Shown here: positions 1-5,094 of the stretch, one piece after another | How the letters are laid out: every line of letters begins with the position of its first letter | Numbering within the stretch: the stretch's first letter is position 1 | NCBI GenBank assembly: GCA_013139395.1 | Contig: WTAX01000177.1 | Location: 1 to 7,400, forward strand | Reading direction: 5' to 3' | Length of the DNA: 7,400 nucleotides | Source of the DNA: Gammaproteobacteria bacterium | Lineage (GTDB): Bacteria > Pseudomonadota > Gammaproteobacteria > GRL18 | Position numbers and translations under genes: made by a program | Notes under the pieces: generated by a model | The model's input: the letters and a program-made list of their open reading frames with translations, nothing else | Database searches by the model: none | Told to the model about the DNA's origin: nothing

Positions 1-706
1 CCAGAGAACAGCGATTGCGGCTCAGCGGCAGAACAGCAAGAGGTCCGGAGTCAGTAAAACGTTCATAGGCAACATTTTGATGAGGAATTTCTGTTTCAAT
101 GTTGGCAATAATGGCGGTTTGTGCATAGGATTGCTGGTTAATCTGAACCCCAAGAGAGGCTCTGGTTTTAGAATTAACGCCATCGGCAATGATCAGTAAA
201 GCTGCACTCATGGTTTTTGTCTTTTGCTCAAACTGAACATTGACTGTGACTTGTTCTGAGCTTGTTTTTACTTGCTCAATCGTTGCCGGACAAAAAAGCT
301 GAATATTGTCATGTTGTTTCATTTCATGAAGCAGGACCTCACCCACCACACGACTTTCGACAACATAGCCCAGAGCTGGTACGCCTTCTTTTTGGTGATC
401 CAGTCGAGTGATGCCCAGATGCCCTCGATCAGAAACATGGATTTGTTTAATGGCGGTAAAACCATCATCATCACGCACAGCCAGCTTATCCCATATTCCC
501 ATGGCATGATAAATTTGTCTGGAACTCCAGGCCAGAGCCAGACAGCGATCATCAAAACTGGGCTGAGTTTGTTGTTCCTGATAAGGGTGCGCTTCAATAA
601 CGGCTATAGACAGTTTTAGAGGTGCAAGAGCAAGAGCCATGGTAGCTCCTGCCATACCCCCACCAACAATGATAATATCAAAATGTTCTATTGATTGTTT
701 AGTCAT
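1..706 (-). CDS. ubiH: 2-octaprenyl-6-methoxyphenol hydroxylase UbiH (5' part, runs off left edge)
   Basis: FAD-dependent monooxygenase of the UbiH/COQ6 family, which hydroxylates the aromatic ring of the octaprenylphenol intermediate in ubiquinone synthesis at the inner membrane. About 235 N-terminal residues are present out of roughly 390–400 usual. Visible motifs: the Rossmann dinucleotide-binding fingerprint IIIVGGGMAGA (residues 11–21), an acidic E38 ending the second strand, the DDRCLAL segment (52–58), a HVSDRGHLG stretch (90–98) resembling UbiH more than its paralogues UbiI or UbiF, and the second FAD motif ADGVNSKTR (174–182). The ATG lies at 706–704 and gives the FAD fingerprint its usual distance from the N-terminus. 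Shine-Dalgarno pairing upstream is weak. It sits 43 nt after pepP on the same strand, as in many gammaproteobacteria, so it is probably the third gene of a ygfB–pepP–ubiH operon. The C-terminal substrate domain lies outside the window. Confidence 0.95.
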   Translation of the reverse strand, partial: MTKQSIEHFDIIIVGGGMAGATMALALAPLKLSIAVIEAHPYQEQQTQPSFDDRCLALAWSSRQIYHAMGIWDKLAVRDDDGFTAIKQIHVSDRGHLGITRLDHQKEGVPALGYVVESRVVGEVLLHEMKQHDNIQLFCPATIEQVKTSSEQVTVNVQFEQKTKTMSAALLIIADGVNSKTRASLGVQINQQSYAQTAIIANIETEIPHQNVAYERFTDSGPLAVLPLSRNRCSL

Positions 707-749
707 TCAGCTTATTTCCCGCTTTTTTGTACTCATAGATTTTTTTTCT

Positions 750-2303
750 TTAGCGGCTCTTTTTACGCACTGCTTTTTTGGGGCTGGCGGCCTTTCTTGC
801 GCTAACAGCTTTTCTTGTGCTAACGGCTTTTCTTGTGCTAACGGCTTTTTTTCTAATAACCTTCTTTTTCACAATAGTTTTTTTCTTGCTAAGTGCTTTT
901 TTAACTGTACGCTTCAGCCTGCTCGTTTGAGTCTGCATAGTCGCTTTATCATCATTTATACTATTTGCCTGAGCTTCCGCTACTGGAGTCATAGCCAGGA
1001 GAGCCATAGCCGCTTCTATTTGTGCCACTGTTTTAGGCGCTTTAATGGTCAGTACTTCATGACCTGTACGGGTGACACGCACATCATCTTCAATGCGAAT
1101 GCCGATATTTCGCCATTTTTTTGCAATTTTGCGATTATCACCCGTATAAATGCCCGGCTCAACCGTCAATACCATACCCGGTTCTAACATGCGCCATTCA
1201 TTATCAACCTTATAATCACCCACATCATGAACATCTAATCCCAGCCAGTGTCCTGTGCGGTGCATATAAAAAGGTTTATAGGCTTCATCTTTAAGCAGTT
1301 TATCAACACGTCCTTTTAATAAGCCCAGACGTACCAGACCTCGGGTGATCACTTTAACCGACGCTTCATGAGGCGCATTCCAGTGGCTACCGGGATAAAC
1401 CATATCTATGGCTGCTGATTGTGCCTCAAGCACTAATTCATAAAGCGCCTTTTGTTCTACTGAAAAACGTCCATTAACCGGATAAGTACGGGTAATATCG
1501 GAAGCATAGCCCTGATATTCACCACCAGCATCAACTAATACCAGATCGCCGTCTTTTAATGCGCTATTATTTTCGGTGTAATGTAAAATACAGCCATTTT
1601 TTCCACCACCGACAATGGAGGGATAGGCCAAATCCCGACAACCATTAAACATACACTCATGCACAAATTCGGCTTCGAGCTGATATTCCATCATTTCCGG
1701 CTGACAGATTTTTATCAGTCGTTCATGAGCCTTGCAAGACACCGAGGCGGCCTTTTTCATCATTTTTATTTCAGTGGCTGATTTGAATAAACGCATTTCA
1801 TGTAATGGGTGATCCAGAGCCACAAATTCACCCGGCGCATTCACTCCCATTCTTACTTTTTGCTTTAATTGATTTACCCAGCCCGTCAATCGCTGATCAA
1901 AGTCCGCATGAATACCCATGGTATAAAACACCCGGGTTTTATTTTCCATAAGACCGGGTAAAATATCATCAATATCGGTAATGGGGAAAGAATCATCAGC
2001 ACCGTAGGCGTCCAGCACTTCTTCCTGACCAGCACGACGACCATGCCATATTTCCTGCGTTTCATCTTTTTCCCGGCAAAACAGAACATATTCACCATGT
2101 TTACGACCAGGAATGAGCACTAACACCGCTTCTGGTTCCCAAAAACCGGTCAGATAAAGAAAATCACTATCCGGTCTGAAGGCATAATTCACATCACGAT
2201 TTCTGACCTGTTCGCCTGCTGTAGCCAATATGGCGATACTATCTTTCCCCATATCCTGCATTAGATGTTTTCTGCGTCTGGTAAATTCTTTTATATCAAT
2301 CAT
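750..2303 (-). CDS. pepP: Xaa-Pro aminopeptidase (aminopeptidase P II) with basic repetitive C-terminal tail
   Basis: Dinuclear-metal peptidase of the M24B 'pita-bread' fold that removes an N-terminal residue preceding proline; probably cytoplasmic. The N-terminal domain covers about 1–170 and the catalytic domain about 175–437. By family comparison the Mn ligands are D258 (in LVLVDAG), D269 (in YASDITRTYP), H352 (in GHWLGLDVHDVG), E382 (in TVEPGIY) and E405 (in GIRIEDDVRV), so the enzyme looks intact. The protein is 517 aa against about 440 for the Escherichia coli enzyme. The excess is a C-terminal extension from about residue 438. Its last 56 residues hold 26 Lys/Arg and no acidic residue, and include KAVSTR-type hexapeptide repeats. 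ATG at 2303–2301, preceded by a weak AAAGAA. It lies between ygfB (43 nt upstream) and ubiH (43 nt downstream). The tail resembles histone H1-like or AlgP-like tails; its role is unknown. Confidence 0.96.
   Translation of the reverse strand: MIDIKEFTRRRKHLMQDMGKDSIAILATAGEQVRNRDVNYAFRPDSDFLYLTGFWEPEAVLVLIPGRKHGEYVLFCREKDETQEIWHGRRAGQEEVLDAYGADDSFPITDIDDILPGLMENKTRVFYTMGIHADFDQRLTGWVNQLKQKVRMGVNAPGEFVALDHPLHEMRLFKSATEIKMMKKAASVSCKAHERLIKICQPEMMEYQLEAEFVHECMFNGCRDLAYPSIVGGGKNGCILHYTENNSALKDGDLVLVDAGGEYQGYASDITRTYPVNGRFSVEQKALYELVLEAQSAAIDMVYPGSHWNAPHEASVKVITRGLVRLGLLKGRVDKLLKDEAYKPFYMHRTGHWLGLDVHDVGDYKVDNEWRMLEPGMVLTVEPGIYTGDNRKIAKKWRNIGIRIEDDVRVTRTGHEVLTIKAPKTVAQIEAAMALLAMTPVAEAQANSINDDKATMQTQTSRLKRTVKKALSKKKTIVKKKVIRKKAVSTRKAVSTRKAVSARKAASPKKAVRKKSR
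793..846 (-). repeat. 18-bp tandem repeat, three clear units, inside pepP tail
   Basis: Units lie at 793–810, 811–828 and 829–846. The second and third are identical over 18 bp; the first differs from them at two positions. Degenerate, basic copies continue on both sides (about 775–792 and 847–865). Each unit encodes six residues in frame (KAVSTR, KAVSTR, KAVSAR), so gain or loss of units would change tail length without a frameshift. Confidence 0.85.
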
Positions 2304-2346
2304 ATTATTCTTTAGTTAGCTTTAACCTGGAAAAATCAGTTAGCAT

Positions 2347-2967
2347 TTAATGCATGCTTTTATTAGACTTGAGCGAATCCGCTATGGCATCAGGGATGTC
2401 CACCGGCACACGAATGGGATTGAGCTCTTCATTGATGAACAAAACCCCCATACGAATAAATTCAATAAATTCAATAATAGCTTCTTCATCTGAATCATCA
2501 CCCGCTAAGTCATAGTCACCTGCAGTTGAGATCGATGCCATTGCTTCGACAAATTCAGTAACTTCTTCAGGATATTCAGAAAAACTTTTTATCCCGGCAA
2601 GACTTAAGCCCATCAAAAAGCCCTGCGCCCATTCAGCAATAGCTTCAAGACGAATACTTTCACTGCCATCTTCCGGTAAAAGTGGATAAAAGTTAAGATC
2701 ATTAGCAGAAAGTGCCCTTAATGTTGCTGCAAAGAAACTTTTAAACGATTCGGTAACGGCCTCAAGCAATAAGTCACGCGCCATAATAACCTGTGACGCA
2801 TCTTCTGACTCTCTTAACAGTGTCAATGACAACCATTCATGAACGTTAATATCACTTTTGCCGCATAATACACCACATAAAGTCCCATGGACTTCAGAAG
2901 GTGATAACTCACTGCCCAACTTGATAAGATCGGCTTTTACTTGTTCAATATTTATCTCTGATGACAT
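2347..2967 (-). CDS. ygfB: YgfB/UPF0149 family protein
   Basis: Small all-helical cytoplasmic protein of the UPF0149 (YgfB/YecA) family. Recognisable family segments are SPSEVHGTLCGVLCG near the N-terminus and the central AEWAQGFLMGLSLAG; the rest is acidic and helical, as usual. The biochemical function is not settled; in Pseudomonas aeruginosa a YgfB homologue has been reported to repress a regulator affecting peptidoglycan recycling and beta-lactam resistance. I chose the ATG at 2967 (206 aa) because a GAG ribosome-binding core lies 8 nt upstream. An in-frame GTG at 2976 would add only three residues and has no good Shine-Dalgarno. It is the first gene of the leftward cluster with pepP and ubiH, a grouping common in gammaproteobacteria. 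It diverges from the zapA cluster. Confidence 0.93.
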   Translation of the reverse strand: MSSEINIEQVKADLIKLGSELSPSEVHGTLCGVLCGKSDINVHEWLSLTLLRESEDASQVIMARDLLLEAVTESFKSFFAATLRALSANDLNFYPLLPEDGSESIRLEAIAEWAQGFLMGLSLAGIKSFSEYPEEVTEFVEAMASISTAGDYDLAGDDSDEEAIIEFIEFIRMGVLFINEELNPIRVPVDIPDAIADSLKSNKSMH

Positions 2968-2972
2968 ACCAT

Positions 2973-2978
2973 CCACTC
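2973..2978 (-). promoter_or_regulatory. Ribosome binding site deciding the ygfB start
   Basis: On the minus strand GAGTGG precedes the ATG at 2967, with the GAG core 8 nt away. The same bases overlap the alternative GTG at 2976, which makes that GTG unlikely as the main start. Confidence 0.5.
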
Positions 2979-3027
2979 AACTGATTATTCTAGGATTATG
3001 TAAAAAACTATGATTTATTTCATTAAT

Positions 3028-3061
3028 ACGGAATTATACCTCACTTAAATAACAATTCCGT
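3028..3061. repeat. 8-bp inverted repeat ACGGAATT / AATTCCGT over the leftward promoter
   Basis: Perfect arms at 3028–3035 and 3054–3061 are separated by 18 nt. One arm overlaps the putative -10 box of the ygfB operon and the other falls on its -35 position. A smaller ATAAC/GTTAT inverted repeat (3049–3053, 3060–3064) overlaps the right arm. The layout suits an operator for a dimeric regulator, but chance is possible in such AT-rich DNA. Confidence 0.4.
3033..3038 (-). promoter_or_regulatory. Putative -10 box of the ygfB–pepP–ubiH operon
   Basis: The minus strand reads a perfect TATAAT here, about 65 nt upstream of the ygfB ATG. The hexamer 17 nt further upstream (3056–3061) reads ACGGAA, a poor -35 match, so the promoter may be weak or activator-dependent. 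An inverted repeat (3028–3061) covers both positions. Prediction by eye only. Confidence 0.4.
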
Positions 3062-3082
3062 TATAGATTGTTGCTTTAACCA

Positions 3083-3111
3083 TTGACCATTGCCGCAATG
3101 AATTTTAATAT
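3083..3111 (+). promoter_or_regulatory. Sigma70-type promoter for the zapB-like/zapA genes
   Basis: TTGACC at 3083–3088 and TAATAT at 3106–3111 are separated by the ideal 17 nt. Transcription would start near 3118, leaving a leader of about 70 nt before the ATG at 3190. Both hexamers match consensus well. Predicted by eye. Confidence 0.6.
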
Positions 3112-3189
3112 AGGGGCTAAAGTAACAATATATTAAATAGTTACTATCCTAATTTTCATGAAAATCAATGTAACAGGTTTTTCTACACT

Positions 3190-3423
3190 ATGGTAGACAA
3201 TGCAACAGCCGCTGATACTGATATCGAACTCAAACGTCTGGATGAAAGTGTTAATGTATTACTCGACACCATCAGCCAGCTTAAAAACGAAAATGTTCAG
3301 TTACGCTCACAACAAGAATTTCTACAAGTTGAACGTTCCAGACTTATGGAAAAAACCGAAACCGCACGAACTCGTGTTGAAGCCATTATCAATCGTCTAA
3401 AAGCCATGGAGACTAACGGATGA
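3190..3423 (+). CDS. Small coiled-coil protein, ZapB-like (TIGR02449-type)
   Basis: A 77-aa protein that is almost entirely predicted coiled coil: from about residue 12 to 72 hydrophobic residues recur in heptad spacing (LKRLDESVNVLLDTISQLKN, then LRSQQEFLQVERSRLMEK). No catalytic motif, signal peptide or membrane segment is seen. The length and position directly before zapA match the short conserved gammaproteobacterial family described as TIGR02449, often labelled cell division protein ZapB-like. A role alongside ZapA in organising the FtsZ ring is an inference from context. The ATG at 3190 has only a weak AGG 12 nt upstream. The stop codon overlaps the zapA start by 4 nt (ATGA), indicating co-transcription and probable translational coupling. 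A good promoter lies about 80 nt upstream. Confidence 0.88.
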   Translation: MVDNATAADTDIELKRLDESVNVLLDTISQLKNENVQLRSQQEFLQVERSRLMEKTETARTRVEAIINRLKAMETNG

Positions 3424-3734
3424 AAGAAGAAGCCGTTCCCGTTACAGTAAAAATCCTGGAAAAAGACTATCGCATTGCCTGTGCGCCTAATCACAAGGAA
3501 AGCCTTGAGGATTCTGCCCGCTTATTAAATGACAAGATGCAGGAAATTCGCAGCTCAGGTAAAGTCATCGGCAGTGATCGTATTGCCGTCATGGCGGCTC
3601 TGAATCTGGCACATGAACTATTACAGCAGCAACAGCATACAGCTAATGATAACCAGCTTTCCCAGCATCTTCGTCAATTAAGAGAAAAGATTGATGGTGT
3701 CGTCAATGACAGTAAACAAATGGAAATTTCATAA
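3420..3734 (+). CDS. zapA: Cell division protein ZapA
   Basis: ZapA family protein (104 aa, normal length) that binds FtsZ and promotes bundling and cross-linking of protofilaments at the division site. The N-terminal globular part (about 1–60) begins VTVKILEKDYRIACAP, typical of the family, followed by a segment like SARLLNDKMQEIR and the conserved IGSDRIAVMAALNLAHELL. The C-terminal half (about 65–100) is a Gln-rich, charged coiled coil used for dimer and tetramer formation. The start is firm: GGAG at 3408–3411 lies 8 nt before the ATG, which overlaps the stop codon of the upstream coiled-coil gene. The 6S RNA gene follows directly, as in many gammaproteobacteria. Confidence 0.95.
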   Translation: MKEEAVPVTVKILEKDYRIACAPNHKESLEDSARLLNDKMQEIRSSGKVIGSDRIAVMAALNLAHELLQQQQHTANDNQLSQHLRQLREKIDGVVNDSKQMEIS

Positions 3735-3749
3735 ACTTTAGCTTTTATT

Positions 3750-3778
3750 TTTACCCTAACCAGCAAAAATGTTATACT
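3750..3778 (+). promoter_or_regulatory. Promoter of the 6S RNA gene
   Basis: TTTACC at 3750–3755 and TATACT at 3773–3778 are 17 nt apart. The predicted start near 3785 falls right at the first bases of the 6S closing stem, which supports the assignment. Confidence 0.75.
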
Positions 3779-3784
3779 TAATGT

Positions 3785-4004
3785 GCGTGGAAGTTCTATC
3801 TAAGCAAGTTAGCACACTGGGTACTTCTTGAGCCGTAATCTTTTACCCCGGAGATGCGCGCCTGATAATGTGTGCATGCCTGTCCTTTGCTTTCTTTCTA
3901 AGAGAGTTAAAGAGTGCAGTAAACCTAATTTATCAGTCATATCTCCACTTGAACCGATAGGTTCAAGAGCGAAAGTGAGCGACGGTTTAGACTGTTCTTC
4001 CACC
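3785..4004 (+). ncRNA. ssrS: 6S RNA (regulator of RNA polymerase)
   Basis: 6S RNA mimics an open promoter and binds the sigma70 holoenzyme, lowering transcription in stationary phase. The fold can be traced. Closing stem: GTGGAAG 3787–3793 with CTTCCAC 3997–4003, TCTAA 3799–3803 with TTAGA 3987–3991, and GCACACT 3812–3818 with AGTGAGC 3974–3980 (one mismatch). The 5' side of the central bubble holds TGAGCCGTAATC, close to TGAGCCGATATT in E. coli. The 3' side holds the hallmark hairpin CTTGAACC–GATA–GGTTCAAG (3948–3967). The apical arm pairs GGAGAT 3850–3855 with ATCTCC 3941–3946, and TGATAA 3863–3868 with TTATCA 3930–3935. The position between zapA and fau matches E. coli. At about 220 nt it is longer than the 184-nt E. 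coli RNA; the ends are estimates. Read-through into fau is likely, as in E. coli. Confidence 0.95.
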
Positions 4005-4047
4005 TTGATTTCTTCCTCATGTATGTCAATAAGCAGCTTCCTTTATT

Positions 4048-4692
4048 ATGACACCGTCTAAGACAGACATTAAAAATCAACAATCTTACACACTACGCCA
4101 AAGTTTGCGTATTAAGCGCCGTCATCTGACCAGGATGAAGCAACATCAGCATGCGCAAAAAATTACCCAACGAATTGTCCACTCAACACTTTATAAGCGC
4201 TCCAGACATATTGCTCTATACCTGTCCGCTGACGGTGAAGTTGATCTCTCATTTTTAATCAATAAGTTACATAGCAGCTCTGGTAGCGGCCATACTAAAA
4301 AATGCTATTTGCCTGTTATTATCTCCAGGCAGCATGGCATTATACATTTCGCCCCCTATGAAACGCACACTCGTCTGAAAAAAAACTGTTTTGGAATTCT
4401 TGAACCGGTATATCAGAAAAAACAATTAAAAACTGCGGTGCAAATGGATTTAGTTCTGGCACCATTGGTTGCTTTTGATGAGCAGGGAAACCGGATGGGT
4501 ATGGGAGGAGGTTTTTACGATCGGGCGCTACAGCATTTAAAATCAAGTCCTATAAAAACTCGCTCCTTAAAACCACGCTTTGTCGGCATCGCTCATGAAT
4601 TACAACGAGTCAGGGAACTAGAATCTCATACTTGGGATATTGCGTTAAATGCCATCGTTACTGAAAGACGATTAAGTTATTTTCATCAATAA
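4048..4692 (+). CDS. fau: 5-formyltetrahydrofolate cyclo-ligase
   Basis: ATP-dependent enzyme (5,10-methenyltetrahydrofolate synthetase, YgfA family) that converts 5-formyl-THF to 5,10-methenyl-THF and so returns stored folate to the one-carbon pool; cytoplasmic. Evidence: the N-terminal basic helix LRQSLRIKRRHLTRM (about 16–30), the substrate-side segment LKKNCFGILEP (110–120), the core DLVLAPLVAFDEQGNRMG with the ATP/phosphate-binding loop GMGGGFYDR (151–159), and the C-terminal pattern AHELQRVRELESHTWDIALNAIVTERR. Length of 214 aa is normal. No Shine-Dalgarno precedes the ATG at 4048, only 43 nt after the 6S 3' end. An internal ATG at codon 30 would cut away the conserved helix, so the upstream start is kept. 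Translation may depend on processing of the ssrS–fau transcript, an inference from the E. coli arrangement. Confidence 0.94.
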   Translation: MTPSKTDIKNQQSYTLRQSLRIKRRHLTRMKQHQHAQKITQRIVHSTLYKRSRHIALYLSADGEVDLSFLINKLHSSSGSGHTKKCYLPVIISRQHGIIHFAPYETHTRLKKNCFGILEPVYQKKQLKTAVQMDLVLAPLVAFDEQGNRMGMGGGFYDRALQHLKSSPIKTRSLKPRFVGIAHELQRVRELESHTWDIALNAIVTERRLSYFHQ

Positions 4693-4716
4693 AGAAGGAA
4701 ATCGGATATTCTCTTT

Positions 4717-4737
4717 TAGCTCATGCAGAATGAGTTA
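4717..4737. terminator. Hairpin between convergent fau and the small membrane ORF
   Basis: Arms 4717–4724 and 4730–4737 form an 8-bp stem (one G·U) with a 5-nt loop, between the fau stop and the stop codon of the opposing small ORF. Neither side has a clean run of T, so termination would be weak; it could serve both directions. Confidence 0.35.
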
Positions 4738-4926
4738 TTACAAACCAAAAGAGGTAAAACCACTGATCAGCACACCGAACAAAACAAAGTAGGTTAAAAT
4801 AACCAGAGGATCTTGTCTAAAACCACTTTTTTTATTCATTAACGTTTTACGAGCTAAACGCTTATCAGGACCAAAACAGTTTTTCAAACTGCTGCTTTTA
4901 AAACCACATGAATTATTATAATTCAC
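4738..4926 (-). CDS. Hypothetical small single-span membrane protein
   Basis: A 62-aa protein that I do not recognise. Residues about 1–38 are polar and basic (KNCFGPDKRLARKTLMNKK). They are followed by one hydrophobic segment from about 40 to 61 (PLVILTYFVLFGVLISGF) that would span the membrane, with the basic N-terminus expected on the cytoplasmic side by the positive-inside rule. There is no signal-peptidase or lipobox motif. The start is GTG at 4926–4924, with a strong GAGGGG (4932–4937) 5 nt upstream; this is the main evidence that the frame is translated. It lies convergent to fau and downstream of ilvA on the same strand, 168 nt away, so it probably has its own promoter or depends on ilvA read-through. 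It could belong to one of the short uncharacterised gammaproteobacterial membrane families (DUF2970 is one possibility), but I cannot show this. Confidence 0.6.
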   Translation of the reverse strand: MNYNNSCGFKSSSLKNCFGPDKRLARKTLMNKKSGFRQDPLVILTYFVLFGVLISGFTSFGL

Positions 4927-4931
4927 TCAAA

Positions 4932-4937
4932 CCCCTC
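4932..4937 (-). promoter_or_regulatory. Ribosome binding site for the GTG-started small ORF
   Basis: GAGGGG on the minus strand, 5 nt before the GTG at 4926. It is the strongest Shine-Dalgarno-like match among the minus-strand genes here and fixes the start of an otherwise unrecognised ORF. Confidence 0.6.
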
Positions 4938-4965
4938 AAAAGAAATAATTTTATTTTTTATTATT

Positions 4966-4993
4966 AGGTAGAATTGTTTTTTCTAATCTACCT
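4966..4993 (-). repeat. Inverted repeat AGGTAGA / TCTACCT in the small ORF leader
   Basis: Perfect 7-bp arms at 4966–4972 and 4987–4993 around a 14-nt A/T-rich loop. It lies about 40 nt upstream of the GTG start, so it would be in the mRNA leader or at the promoter. Its core echoes the CCTAC/GTAGG hairpins at 5019–5052. Confidence 0.45.
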
Positions 4994-5012
4994 TATCCTG
5001 TATTGTGGGTAT

Positions 5013-5044
5013 AAAAAAATACTACACCTACTCTTTGTAGGTAT
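5013..5044 (-). terminator. Probable intrinsic terminator downstream of ilvA
   Basis: Read on the minus strand, an ACCTAC–AAAGA–GTAGGT hairpin (5042–5026) is followed after six bases by seven T (5019–5013). An alternative fold pairs ATACCTAC (5044–5037, one bulge) with GTAGTAT (5025–5019) and then abuts the T run directly. Either would end ilvA transcription about 50–80 nt after its stop codon. Confidence 0.55.
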
Positions 5045-5094
5045 ATTGCCTATATTTACATTTTAATGCAAGGATTTTCCTACATTTATGAGAC

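Noticed and set aside
272..619. Plus-strand open frame of 115 codons, and a minus-strand one at 319–597
   Set aside because: Both lie over ubiH in the wrong frame; the ubiH frame carries the FAD motifs and neither alternative shows domain-like sequence.
639..1187. Plus-strand open frame of 182 codons with Cys/Ser/Phe-rich repeats
   Set aside because: It is the antisense reading of the pepP basic tail and catalytic C-terminus; the repeats are the complement of the KAVSTR units.
3809..4061. Open frames on both strands across the zapA–fau spacer
   Set aside because: They cover the 6S RNA, whose paired stems and hallmark hairpin explain the sequence; neither has a supported start.
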